A stretch of DNA of 64,000 nt from Planktomarina sp. (GTDB lineage Bacteria > Pseudomonadota > Alphaproteobacteria > Rhodobacterales > Rhodobacteraceae). Positions 48,551 to 57,362 of this stretch are shown piece after piece. The position numbers and the translations under genes were made by a program. Numbering within the stretch: position 1 is the stretch's first letter; each line of letters opens with the position of its first letter. The notes below the pieces were generated by a model. It did no database searches. It was not told the DNA's origin and was given only the letters and a program-made list of their open reading frames with translations. Where the stretch lies: positions 1 through 64,000 of the forward strand of contig JAHDBC010000005.1 in the NCBI GenBank assembly GCA_020630595.1, in the 5' to 3' direction.

Positions 48551-51500
48551 GCACACGTTTGCAAACGGGCGGCCGCCTGATCGACCGCACAACAGCACAG
48601 GAATTCACCTTTAACGGCAAACGGTTCAAGGGGTTTGCTGGCGACACGCTGGCCTCTGGGCTGTTGGCGAACGACCAGATGCTGATGGGCCGGTCGTTCA
48701 AATACCACCGTCCCCGCGGGGTTGTGGCATCGGGTGCAGAAGAACCCAATGCCCTGTTCAACATGGGCGAAGACGGTCGTTTTGAACCCAACGCCCGTGC
48801 CACGACGACGGAATTGTTCGATGGGCTGACTGCGGGATCGCAGAACCATTTTCCGTCGCTGGAATTCGATATCGGGGCGATCAACGCGAAACTGTCGCGG
48901 TTCCTGCCTGCCGGGTTCTATTACAAGATGTTCATTCACCCGCGTCCGTTCTGGAAATACGTGTACGAACCCTTCATCCGGCAATCAGCGGGTCTGGGCA
49001 AAGCGCCAAAGGCACGCGATGACGATCATTACGAACACTTTTATCACCACTGCGATGTGGCCATCGTGGGCGGCGGAATCGCCGGTCTGCGGGCGGCGCT
49101 GATTGCAGGGCAGGCGGGTTTGCGTGTTCTGGTGTTGGAACAAACTGCCCATTGGGGCGGGCGTGGCCCCGTGGATGGTGCGACGGTCGGGGGGCAACCT
49201 GCGGCAGACTGGGTTGATGCAACGGTTGCGGACCTGTCTGCGATGGAAAATGTGGTCATGCGCACCCGCACGATGGGGGCTGGTGTTTACGATCACGGCT
49301 ACCTGTTGGGGTATGAACGTGTGGCCGATCACACGCCGGGCGATGGCCGTCCGCGCCATCGGTTGTGGCGCGTGCGCACCAAGCAGATCGTGACCGCGAC
49401 CGGCGCGATTGAACGTCCGCTGGCCTTTGCGGGCAACGACATTCCGGGGGTCATGCTGGCCTCTGCCGTGCGCGATTATGTTGTGAACTATGCGGTATCC
49501 CCGGGGGACCGCACCGTTGTTGTGACCAACAACGATGATGCTTACCGCACAGCCCTTGCAATCAAGGACGCAGGGTTGGACGTGCCCGCGATCATCGACG
49601 CGCGGCCCGAAGGCGGCGGTGCGCTGATGGCGCAGGCGATCGAAGCTGGCATCCGCGTGGAAACTGGCAAGGGCATTGCCAAGGTCAAGGGTGGCAAGCG
49701 CGTGACCGGTGTTGGCATCTGTGCGCAGGCGGGCGAAGGGGCGGTTTTGGAAACCATCCCTTGCGATGTGGTTGCCATGTCAGGCGGCTGGTCCCCCGTT
49801 GTGCACCTGTGGTCCCATTGCGGCGGCAAACTTTTTTGGGATGATGCGGCTGCAATGTTCCGGCCCGATGCATCAAAACCGCCACTGGGATCTGACGGTG
49901 CGGGGTTCGTGACGGTCGTTGGATCCGCTGATGGGCATCTGCACACCACTGATATTCTGGCCAATACCGCCGACGCGATGGGCGCACTGGTCAAGACGCT
50001 GGGCGCAAAACCCGGCAAATTGCCCGCGTTGTCAGGGGAAGACATGCCCGAAGCGCCGTTGGCCCCCGTCTGGATGATGCCGCAGGGTGCGTCCTATGCG
50101 CTGCGGTCAAAAGCATGGCTGGATTACCAGAACGACGTGAAAGTGTCGGATGTGCAATTGGCCGCGCAAGAAGGGTTCGAAAGCGTCGAACATGCGAAAC
50201 GCTACACCACGCTGGGCATGGCCACGGATCAGGGCAAACTGTCCAACATCAATGGCCTTGCGATCCTGTCGCAATCATTAAACAGCGACATTCCCTCTGT
50301 CGGAACGACGACGTTCCGTCCGCCGTATCATCCGATTTCCATGTCTTCGCTGGCAGGCGAGGCAACGCGCGACTTGTTCCAACCGATCCGCAAAACGCCA
50401 ATGCACGACTGGCACGATGCCAACGGCGCAGATTGGGAACCGGTGGGCGCGTGGCGCCGACCCTATGCGTTCCCCCGTGGCCACGAAACCGTGGAAGACG
50501 CCGTTCACCGCGAAGTTTTGAACACCCGCGAACGGTTGGGGCTTTTGGATGCATCCACGCTGGGCAAGCTGATCGTCAAAGGGCCGGATGCGGGCAAGTT
50601 TCTGGACATGCTGTACACCAACATGATGTCCACGCTGAAACCGGGACGGTGCCGTTACGGTTTGATGTGCAACGAAAACGGCTTTCTGGTCGATGACGGT
50701 GTTGTCGCACGTTTGGACGATGATACGTTCCTGTGTCACACCACATCCGGCGGTGCAGACAGCATCCATGCCCATATGGAAGAATGGCTGCAAACCGAAT
50801 GGTGGGACTGGAAAGTCTGGGTGGTCAACGCGACCGAACAATACGCACAGGTTGCCGTTGTTGGGCCGAACGCCCGCAAAGTTCTGGAAAAGATCGGTGG
50901 CATGAACGTGTCAAAAGAGGCGCTGCCGTTCATGGGCTGGGCCGATGGCGAACTGGGTGGGATTGCATGCCGTGCGTATCGGATCAGTTTTTCTGGCGAA
51001 TTGTCCTATGAAATTGCCGTGCCTGCCAACCGCGGCCTTGAATTTTGGGAAATGCTGGTGGACGCGGGCCAGGAATTCGGCGTCATGCCATACGGCACCG
51101 AAGCGCTGCACATCATGCGGGCTGAAAAAGGGTTCATCATGATCGGTGATGAAACCGATGGCACCGTGATCCCGCAGGATTTGGGGCTGCACTGGGCGAT
51201 TTCGAAAAAGAAAGAAGATTTTCTGGGCAAGCGCGCACAACAGCGGTCGTTCATGGACAATCCTGATCGGTGGCAGTTGGTGGGGTTGGAAACCGTCGAT
51301 GGATCCGTTTTGGGTGATGGCATGTTGGCCGTGGCCGACGGCAGCAACGAAAACGGCCAGCGCAACACCCAGGGCCGCGTTACATCGACCTATCATTCCC
51401 CAACGCTGGGGCGGGGCATCGCCATGGGGCTGGTCAAAGATGGGCCGGACCGCATGGGCGAAATGCTGGACTTTATGAAACTGGACGGGCTGACCGTGAA

Positions 51501-51558
51501 AGCGAAAATCGTGGATCCCGTGTTCTTTGACCCAGAAGGGGAGAAGCAGAATGTCTGA
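48547..51558 (+). CDS. soxA: Sarcosine oxidase subunit alpha
   Basis: 1003 residues from the ATG at 48547; the longer ORF of the track runs through soxD. Domains: N-terminal ferredoxin-like segment ('FNGKRFKGFAGDTLASGLLAND'), NAD-binding flavoprotein-like core ('VAIVGGGIAGLRAALIAGQAG', ~170-190), and a C-terminal GcvT-like tetrahydrofolate domain (~610-1000; 'LGLLDASTLGKLIVKGPDAG'). It transfers the sarcosine methyl to THF. It overlaps soxG by 8 bases. Confidence 0.96.
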   Translation: MSTRLQTGGRLIDRTTAQEFTFNGKRFKGFAGDTLASGLLANDQMLMGRSFKYHRPRGVVASGAEEPNALFNMGEDGRFEPNARATTTELFDGLTAGSQNHFPSLEFDIGAINAKLSRFLPAGFYYKMFIHPRPFWKYVYEPFIRQSAGLGKAPKARDDDHYEHFYHHCDVAIVGGGIAGLRAALIAGQAGLRVLVLEQTAHWGGRGPVDGATVGGQPAADWVDATVADLSAMENVVMRTRTMGAGVYDHGYLLGYERVADHTPGDGRPRHRLWRVRTKQIVTATGAIERPLAFAGNDIPGVMLASAVRDYVVNYAVSPGDRTVVVTNNDDAYRTALAIKDAGLDVPAIIDARPEGGGALMAQAIEAGIRVETGKGIAKVKGGKRVTGVGICAQAGEGAVLETIPCDVVAMSGGWSPVVHLWSHCGGKLFWDDAAAMFRPDASKPPLGSDGAGFVTVVGSADGHLHTTDILANTADAMGALVKTLGAKPGKLPALSGEDMPEAPLAPVWMMPQGASYALRSKAWLDYQNDVKVSDVQLAAQEGFESVEHAKRYTTLGMATDQGKLSNINGLAILSQSLNSDIPSVGTTTFRPPYHPISMSSLAGEATRDLFQPIRKTPMHDWHDANGADWEPVGAWRRPYAFPRGHETVEDAVHREVLNTRERLGLLDASTLGKLIVKGPDAGKFLDMLYTNMMSTLKPGRCRYGLMCNENGFLVDDGVVARLDDDTFLCHTTSGGADSIHAHMEEWLQTEWWDWKVWVVNATEQYAQVAVVGPNARKVLEKIGGMNVSKEALPFMGWADGELGGIACRAYRISFSGELSYEIAVPANRGLEFWEMLVDAGQEFGVMPYGTEALHIMRAEKGFIMIGDETDGTVIPQDLGLHWAISKKKEDFLGKRAQQRSFMDNPDRWQLVGLETVDGSVLGDGMLAVADGSNENGQRNTQGRVTSTYHSPTLGRGIAMGLVKDGPDRMGEMLDFMKLDGLTVKAKIVDPVFFDPEGEKQNV

Positions 51559-52084
51559 ACCATACGTTTCAGTCGCCCGTCTGGACGGGATTGCGATGAT
51601 CACAGTTCGTGCTGATTTGGCAGATAAGGCGGTGGTCAAGGCTGTGAAGACATCCACAGGGATGACCGTTCCCGCCACAGCCAGCGCCTTGATGGATGGC
51701 GACAGCGGTTTGGGCTGGATGTCACCGGATGAATTGCTTGTGGTGTGTCCGGAAACCGAACGCGCAGCGACGGTTGATGGGTTGACGGCGAACCTTTCCA
51801 AATCCCATGCGCTGGTCGTTGACGTCAGTGATGCACGGGCGGTGTTTGAATTGAAAGGGGCGGCGGTGCGCGACGTTTTGGCAAAATTGGTGCCAACGGA
51901 TACCCATACCGATGCCCTGCCGCAAAACGCGCTGCGCCGCACGCGGTTCGGGCAGGTTGCCGGCGCATTCTGGTTTCAGGATGCCACAACTGTTCGCATT
52001 GTCTGTTTCCGGTCTGTTGCGGATTACATGCACCGGATGCTGGACCAATCGACCGCAGCAGGTTCCGAAGTGTTTGCGACTTAA
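51551..52084 (+). CDS. soxG: Sarcosine oxidase subunit gamma
   Basis: 177 residues from the ATG at 51551, which overlaps the soxA stop (ATGTCTGA). The sequence has the SoxG pattern: 'LGWMSPDELLVVCPET', 'VVDVSDARAVFELKG' and 'FWFQDATTVRIVCFRSVADYM'. It completes the soxB-D-A-G set. Confidence 0.94.
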   Translation: MSEPYVSVARLDGIAMITVRADLADKAVVKAVKTSTGMTVPATASALMDGDSGLGWMSPDELLVVCPETERAATVDGLTANLSKSHALVVDVSDARAVFELKGAAVRDVLAKLVPTDTHTDALPQNALRRTRFGQVAGAFWFQDATTVRIVCFRSVADYMHRMLDQSTAAGSEVFAT

Positions 52085-52141
52085 CGGAACCTGAACGCCG
52101 CATTTTGCGTTTCATTCCCAGACAAAAAGGAGTGAACGCAC

Positions 52142-52345
52142 ATGGCAGATCGTTATCGCAGCCAAGACGGCCACCGCGAAACCGAAGACTTCATTTCGAA
52201 AGAAGAAACGCCGGATCAGCAGGGCCGATTTGGCGGCAATCTTCAACGAAAAGTGGGCACCCGCGATGCGCTGAAGCGTGTCGAACAGGGGGATGATGCC
52301 ACCACCCGCGTCCGCAAATCCGACGAAGCGGAAGGGGACGCATGA
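52142..52345 (+). CDS. Small hydrophilic protein before the host-attachment gene
   Basis: 67 residues with a strong AAAAAGGAG site. The sequence is highly charged and probably disordered ('SKEETPDQQGRFGGNLQRK', 'RVRKSDEAEGDA'). Its stop overlaps the next start (ATGATGA), so the pair is co-translated. No family recognised. Confidence 0.65.
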   Translation: MADRYRSQDGHRETEDFISKEETPDQQGRFGGNLQRKVGTRDALKRVEQGDDATTRVRKSDEAEGDA

Positions 52346-52800
52346 TGACAAAGCTGGAAAATGGTGCGTGGGTCGTTGTGGCCGACGGGGAAAAGGCGCT
52401 GTTCTTGCACAATGAAACCGATGGGGACGATCCGCATCTGACCGTGTTTCGCGAAGAAGAACAGGACAATCCCCCCAACCGTGAACAAAAAACCCACAAA
52501 GCCGGGCGGATGCCAGATACGGGTCAAGGCCAGCGCAGCGCGCTTGACGACACGGATTGGCACGAATTGGAAAAGGAACGCTTTGCCGAAGATCTGGCCG
52601 ATATTCTGTACAAACAGGCCCACAAGGGCAAAATCAAATCGCTTGTGATTGTTGCCAGCCCCAACGTTCTGGGCGTTCTGCGGGACGCTTATCACAAGAC
52701 AGTGGCTGATAAGGTTGTTCACGAAATCCCGAAAACCCTGACCAATCATCCGATTGAAGACATTGAAGACATCGTAATGTCGGATCTTGCAGCGGCCTGA
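52342..52800 (+). CDS. Host-attachment-family protein (Host_attach)
   Basis: 152 residues. It matches the family named for a plant-attachment-defective Agrobacterium mutant: 'AWVVVADGEKALFLHNE' at the start, 'RSALDDTDWHELEKERFAEDLADILYKQA' in the middle and 'LVIVASPNVLGVLRDAYHKTV' at the end. The fold resembles eRF1 domain-3-like proteins. True function is uncertain. Starts at 52342 or 52345. Confidence 0.85.
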   Translation: MMTKLENGAWVVVADGEKALFLHNETDGDDPHLTVFREEEQDNPPNREQKTHKAGRMPDTGQGQRSALDDTDWHELEKERFAEDLADILYKQAHKGKIKSLVIVASPNVLGVLRDAYHKTVADKVVHEIPKTLTNHPIEDIEDIVMSDLAAA

Positions 52801-52829
52801 TCTTTGCAGGTGCTATGTCAAAAACTAAG

Positions 52830-52853
52830 CGGCCAAACCTTGACCTTTGGCCG
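52830..52853. terminator. Hairpin between the host-attachment gene and sodB
   Basis: CGGCCAAA and TTTGGCCG form an 8-bp stem with an 8-base loop, followed by TTTCACTATTC. The T-run is short, so it may be a weak terminator of the upstream gene or part of the sodB control region. Confidence 0.5.
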
Positions 52854-52900
52854 TTTCACTATTCATTACACCCCAGACACGAACCAAAAGGTGACCCCAA

Positions 52901-53500
52901 ATGGCATTTGAACTTCCTGATCTTCCCTACGCCCACGACGCATTGGCAGACAAAGGCATGAGCGCTGAAACGCTGGAATACCACCACGACCTGCACCACA
53001 ACGCCTATGTGACCAACGGCAACAAGGCGATTGAAGGCACCGAATGGGCTGACAAATCCATGGAAGACATCATTCGCGGCACCTATGACGCGGGTGCCGT
53101 TGCGCAAAATGGTATCTTCAACAACATTTCCCAATTGTGGAACCACAACCAGTTCTGGGAAATGATGGGTCCGGGCGAAAGCAAGATGCCGGGCGAGTTG
53201 GAATCTGCGTTGGTCGAAAACTTCGGTTCCGTCGATGATTTCAAATCCGCGTTTTCCGCTGCGGGTGCCGGCCAGTTCGGGTCCGGTTGGGCGTGGCTGG
53301 TGAAAAATGCTGACGGGTCTTTGGCTGTAACCAAAACCGAAAATGGCGTGAACCCATTGTGCTTTAACCAGACCGCACTGTTGGGCTGTGATGTGTGGGA
53401 ACATTCCTATTACATCGATTTCCGCAACAAACGGCCGGCGTATCTGGACAATTTCCTGAACAACCTTGTGAACTGGGAAAACGTCGCATCGCGGATGTAA
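52901..53500 (+). CDS. sodB: Fe/Mn superoxide dismutase
   Basis: 199 residues. Metal ligands fit 'LEYHHDLHHNAYVTNG' (His ~27), 'NNISQLWNHNQFWEMM' (His ~79), and 'GCDVWEHSYYIDFRNKRPAYLDNFL' (Asp and His). It dismutates superoxide in the cytoplasm. Single gene, with a strong terminator after it. Fe versus Mn cannot be decided with certainty; the Q before 'LWNHNQFW' and overall form favour the Fe type of alphaproteobacteria. Confidence 0.96.
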   Translation: MAFELPDLPYAHDALADKGMSAETLEYHHDLHHNAYVTNGNKAIEGTEWADKSMEDIIRGTYDAGAVAQNGIFNNISQLWNHNQFWEMMGPGESKMPGELESALVENFGSVDDFKSAFSAAGAGQFGSGWAWLVKNADGSLAVTKTENGVNPLCFNQTALLGCDVWEHSYYIDFRNKRPAYLDNFLNNLVNWENVASRM

Positions 53501-53525
53501 TCCGATTTGCATTTGTCATGACATC

Positions 53526-53553
53526 GGGCGCCCGCAACGGGGCGCCCTTTTTT
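53526..53553. terminator. Terminator between sodB and the LOG gene
   Basis: GGGCGCCC-GCAACG-GGGCGCCC forms an 8-bp GC stem followed by TTTTTT on the plus side. It lies 26 bases after the sodB stop and immediately before the convergent LOG stop. Confidence 0.92.
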
Positions 53554-53555
53554 GT

Positions 53556-54101
53556 TCAAGGGGCCAGATGATCCAAGGTTTGTGCGACGTCATCAGCGAC
53601 TGTGAAAAACGACTTCAGACTGGGATCAGCAAACCCCTGTGCGATCACGTGATCGACCAGCGCAATCAGCGGGTCCCAATATCCGTTGATATTTGCCAGC
53701 ACGATGGGCCGTTTGTGCAGACCCAGCTGCGCCCATGTCAGCACCTCGAAAAATTCGTCAAGCGATCCTGCGCCGCCGGGCAGCACAACCACCGCGTCTG
53801 AATTCACAAACATCAGTTTTTTGCGGCTGTGCATATCATCTGTGACGATGGCCCCCCCCAGATCAACGTTTTTGGCTTCAAATCCCACCAGGTGTTCCGG
53901 GATGATGCCCATGCGTTTGCCGCCGCCCGTGGCCACGGCATCGGACACCGCACCCATCATGCCCCGATCCCCTGCACCGAACACAAGCCGCCACCCCCGA
54001 TCTGCCATGGCTGCGCCAAGGGCAGTGGCCGCTTCGATATAGGCGGGGTCAGTGCCGGTGCGTGAACCGCAAAAAACACAGATGGAATATTTGGATGTCA
54101 T
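53556..54101 (-). CDS. LOG-family protein (cytokinin riboside 5'-monophosphate phosphoribohydrolase-like)
   Basis: 181 residues. The LOG nucleotide-binding motifs are visible: 'SICVFCGSRTG' at the N-terminus, 'GAGDRGMMGAVSDA' (GGGxxG-like), 'MHSRKKLM' (Arg/Lys), and 'VVLPGGAGSLDEFFEVLTWAQ' (PGGxGTxxE). The family splits nucleotide 5'-monophosphates at the N-glycosidic bond. Convergent with sodB. Confidence 0.93.
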   Translation of the reverse strand: MTSKYSICVFCGSRTGTDPAYIEAATALGAAMADRGWRLVFGAGDRGMMGAVSDAVATGGGKRMGIIPEHLVGFEAKNVDLGGAIVTDDMHSRKKLMFVNSDAVVVLPGGAGSLDEFFEVLTWAQLGLHKRPIVLANINGYWDPLIALVDHVIAQGFADPSLKSFFTVADDVAQTLDHLAP

Positions 54102-54183
54102 TGCGCCTCACTTGATGCTTTGTGATCGTCAGTTTCACCGTTAGCATGGCGCAAAGCATTGGGGATTGCACGGGCCAAAAGAC

Positions 54184-55464
54184 ATGGAAAACGGACAAAC
54201 GGGGAAACGAAAGCCGATCGTTGTGGTACTTGTTCTGCTGGGGTTGGGGTGTGCCAGCTATGTGTGGTGGAACAGGGGGCCCTTGTTTGCCCCCCAGCCC
54301 GATGTCGGCGTGACAGCGGCCCCTGCGGCCCAAGCGCCAGAAACGGTTGCCAGTGCTGCGCCGGAGCTGACGATTTCGCAAACCGGCGTCACGCCAACGG
54401 CGGCCCCACAGGCCCCCGACATTTCGGTCCCCGAAGTAACCGTCGGCATTTCATCGGAACCCGCGCCGCAGCCCGCACCCGCCACGCCCACAGCGCCAGA
54501 GGTGGATGTGACTGGGGATCCGCAGGCCCCGGCAGCTCAAGAACCTGCCGGACCGGTGGCTCCCAGATTTGATCTTGTGCGCGTGGAAGAAGACGGCACC
54601 GCCGTGATCGCGGGGCAGGCCGGGACAGGGGGCATGGTTTATCTGGTTGTCGATGGGCAACGTGTGGACGCGACCGAAACACCGACGCAAGACAACAGCG
54701 CCTTTGTGCTGTTTGCCGATCTGCCGCCCAAGGCACAGCCACAGGTGCTGCAGTTGGCATTGGTCACGCAAGACGGGCAGGATGTGATTTCCGAAGAAAA
54801 AGTGTTCTTGTCACCCCGGTTGGTTGCGGCGGTGGATGCGGATGCCGTCACAATCGACACGGCACCCGCTGCGGCCCCGGCAGAGGATACGCCCGTTGAA
54901 ACCGCCACCCCCGCCCCGGCAGACGATCAGACCGTGTCGGTCGATCCACAGGTCTTGATTGCAGACGCCGACGGGGACGTCCGCGTTCTGGCATCACCCG
55001 TGGCAACCGTCGCGCTGGACACGATCCAATATGATCTGGAAGGGGAAGTGGATATCGGTGGCCGGGCAGTTGGGGATGGGTTCGTGCGCGTCTATCTGGA
55101 CAACAAACCGATCACCACATCGCGCATCGAAAGCGATGGATTTTGGAATATTTCCCTGCCGAATGTCGACACTGGGGTCTACACGCTGCGGGTGGATGAA
55201 CTGGACGAAACCGGTACGGTCACATCGCGTGTTGAAACGCCGTTCCAGCGTGAATCACCAGAAGCGCTGACCGCGTTTTCCGAACCGGGTTCGGCGTTTG
55301 AAATGAAAGCCATGACCGTGCAACCGGGCACGACCCTTTGGGCGATGGCCGTTGCCAAATACGGTGACGGCACGCAATTCATGAAAGTGTTCGAAGCCAA
55401 TCGTGACACGATCCGTGATCCGAACCTGATTTTCCCGGGGCAGATTTTCGATTTGCCGGATTAG
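54184..55464 (+). CDS. Membrane-anchored LysM peptidoglycan-binding protein
   Basis: 426 residues; the ATG at 54184 gives a short basic tail and one membrane helix ('PIVVVLVLLGLGCASYVWW'). A long Ala/Pro-rich linker (~40-130) and an Ig-like region (~260-370; 'VDIGGRAVGDGFVRVYLDN') follow. The C-terminal LysM domain is 'VQPGTTLWAMAVAKYGDG...NLIFPGQIFDLPD'. It probably spans the periplasm from the inner membrane to peptidoglycan. Confidence 0.88.
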   Translation: MENGQTGKRKPIVVVLVLLGLGCASYVWWNRGPLFAPQPDVGVTAAPAAQAPETVASAAPELTISQTGVTPTAAPQAPDISVPEVTVGISSEPAPQPAPATPTAPEVDVTGDPQAPAAQEPAGPVAPRFDLVRVEEDGTAVIAGQAGTGGMVYLVVDGQRVDATETPTQDNSAFVLFADLPPKAQPQVLQLALVTQDGQDVISEEKVFLSPRLVAAVDADAVTIDTAPAAAPAEDTPVETATPAPADDQTVSVDPQVLIADADGDVRVLASPVATVALDTIQYDLEGEVDIGGRAVGDGFVRVYLDNKPITTSRIESDGFWNISLPNVDTGVYTLRVDELDETGTVTSRVETPFQRESPEALTAFSEPGSAFEMKAMTVQPGTTLWAMAVAKYGDGTQFMKVFEANRDTIRDPNLIFPGQIFDLPD

Positions 55465-55514
55465 AACCTGCCGTTTTCGCTTGGCACCGCTGCCCATCGG
55501 CGTAGGGTGCCGAA

Positions 55515-57320
55515 ATGCAATCCCTTGGAACGTCTGATGGCGCGGAACAGCGCCAAGCCGAAACCCGCATCATCCTGCGCGTCCTTCCTTATGTGTGGCC
55601 CGAAGGTCAGACATGGGTGAAAGTGCGGCTGGTGTTGGCACTGTCGTGTTTGGTGATCGCCAAATTGATCGGTTTTGCCACCCCCTTGTTTTTTGGCAAT
55701 GCTGTGGATGCGTTGTCCGGGGAAAGCCCGGATGCGACCTGGCTGTTGGTTCTGGGTGCCGCCGGTTTGACCGCCGCCTATGGCACATCGCGCCTGTTGG
55801 AAGTTGGCTTTACCCAATTGCAAAGCGTGATTTTTGCCAAGGTCGCGCAACGGACGTTGCGCACCATCGGGTTGCAGACATTCCAACATATTCATGCGCT
55901 GTCGCTGCGCTATCACATCACGCGCAAAACAGGTGGGCTGTCGCGGGTGATGGAACGCGGGGTCAAGGGCGTGGCGTTTTTGCTGCGGTTCATGGTGTTT
56001 TCCATCGGTCCGCTGATGCTGCAACTGATCCTTGTTTGTGTGGCGATGGTGGCTTTTTTCGACTGGCGCTATCTTTTGGTCATTGTCGTCGCCATTGTTG
56101 GTTACGTCTGGTTCACGATGGTGATCACCGAATGGCGCGTGCGCATCCGCAAGGAAATGAATGATCAGGATCAGGATGCCAATCAAAAGGCCATCGATAG
56201 CCTGTTGAATTTTGAAACCGTCAAATATTTCGGCGCCGAACAACGCGAAGCGGCACGCTATGACGTGGCGATGGCCGGGTATGAAAAGGCGGCGCTGAAG
56301 ACCCAGTATTCGCTGGGGATCATCAATTTCGGGCAGGCCTTCATCATCAATGCGGCCTTGGTCATCGTGATGATGCTGTCTGTGTTCGAAATCCAAGCCG
56401 GGCGTGGCACGGTTGGGGATTTTGTTACCGTAAATGCCTATATGATGCAGATCGTGTCGCCCCTGAACTTTTTGGGCTTTGTGTATCGCGAAATACGCCA
56501 GTCGCTGGTGGATATGACCGAAATGTTCGGCCTTCTGGAACAGGAGGCAGAGGTGCAGGACAAGCCCGGCGCACCGGATTTGAATGTCACTGGCGGGGCG
56601 GTGACGCTGACGGATGTGCACTTTGCCTATGATCCGGAACGGGCGATCCTGAAAGGGGTGTCGCTGCAGATCCCACCGGGCCAGACGGTCGCCATTGTTG
56701 GGGCATCCGGGTCGGGGAAATCCACAATCGGGCGGCTGTTGTTTCGGTTTTACGATGTGTCCGGCGGATCGTTTACGATTGATGGGCAGGATATCAGGGA
56801 TGTCACACAGACCAGTCTGCACAATGCGATCGGGGTCGTGCCGCAAGACACGGTGCTGTTCAATGATACGATCCTGTACAACATTGCCTATGGCAGGGCT
56901 GATGCCACACGGGCAGAGGTTGAAGCGGCTGCAAAGGCTGCGCAGATCCACGATTTCGTCATGTCGCTGCCGGATGGGTACGACACCACTGTTGGCGAAC
57001 GGGGGCTGAAATTGTCGGGCGGGGAAAAACAGCGTGTGGGCATCGCGCGCACGCTGCTGAAAAATCCGCCCATCCTGTTGCTGGACGAAGCGACCAGTGC
57101 ACTGGACACCGAAACCGAACACGACATTCTGGAAAGTCTGATCGACATGGGGCAGGGGCGCACCGTGATCACCATCGCGCACCGGCTTTCAACCATTGTG
57201 CATGCGGACCGCATCGTCGTGCTTGAGGCGGGCGAGGTGGTCGAAGAAGGCACCCACGATGACCTGATCGCCAAAGATGGGCGATACGCGCACCTGTGGC
57301 AATTGCAGTTGTCGGAATAG
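55515..57320 (+). CDS. ATM1/HMT1-type ABC transporter (permease-ATPase fusion)
   Basis: 601 residues: six membrane helices (~40-310), then an ABC domain (~360-590). Motifs intact: Walker A 'GASGSGKST', signature 'LSGGEKQRVGIARTLL', Walker B 'ILLLDEATSALD', H-loop 'ITIAHRLST'. The membrane part has 'NYQ'-less 'LLNFETVKYFGAEQREAARYD', a stretch typical of mitochondrial Atm1 and bacterial relatives that export glutathione-bound sulfur or metal species. In contrast to the exporter at 38751, all catalytic residues are kept. Confidence 0.93.
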   Translation: MQSLGTSDGAEQRQAETRIILRVLPYVWPEGQTWVKVRLVLALSCLVIAKLIGFATPLFFGNAVDALSGESPDATWLLVLGAAGLTAAYGTSRLLEVGFTQLQSVIFAKVAQRTLRTIGLQTFQHIHALSLRYHITRKTGGLSRVMERGVKGVAFLLRFMVFSIGPLMLQLILVCVAMVAFFDWRYLLVIVVAIVGYVWFTMVITEWRVRIRKEMNDQDQDANQKAIDSLLNFETVKYFGAEQREAARYDVAMAGYEKAALKTQYSLGIINFGQAFIINAALVIVMMLSVFEIQAGRGTVGDFVTVNAYMMQIVSPLNFLGFVYREIRQSLVDMTEMFGLLEQEAEVQDKPGAPDLNVTGGAVTLTDVHFAYDPERAILKGVSLQIPPGQTVAIVGASGSGKSTIGRLLFRFYDVSGGSFTIDGQDIRDVTQTSLHNAIGVVPQDTVLFNDTILYNIAYGRADATRAEVEAAAKAAQIHDFVMSLPDGYDTTVGERGLKLSGGEKQRVGIARTLLKNPPILLLDEATSALDTETEHDILESLIDMGQGRTVITIAHRLSTIVHADRIVVLEAGEVVEEGTHDDLIAKDGRYAHLWQLQLSE

Positions 57321-57362
57321 GATCCAAGGGGTGTCGGCGGCCCCATCTGGGGCCCGCCGCTT

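Noticed and set aside
52342-52800. Host-attachment gene as evidence of a plant-associated lifestyle
   Set aside because: The family is widespread in non-plant bacteria and its name comes from one mutant phenotype.
55461-57182. 573-residue minus-strand ORF opposite the ATM1-type ABC gene
   Set aside because: It is His/Arg/Gln-rich and without recognisable motifs, a shadow of the plus-strand gene whose ABC motifs are all present.
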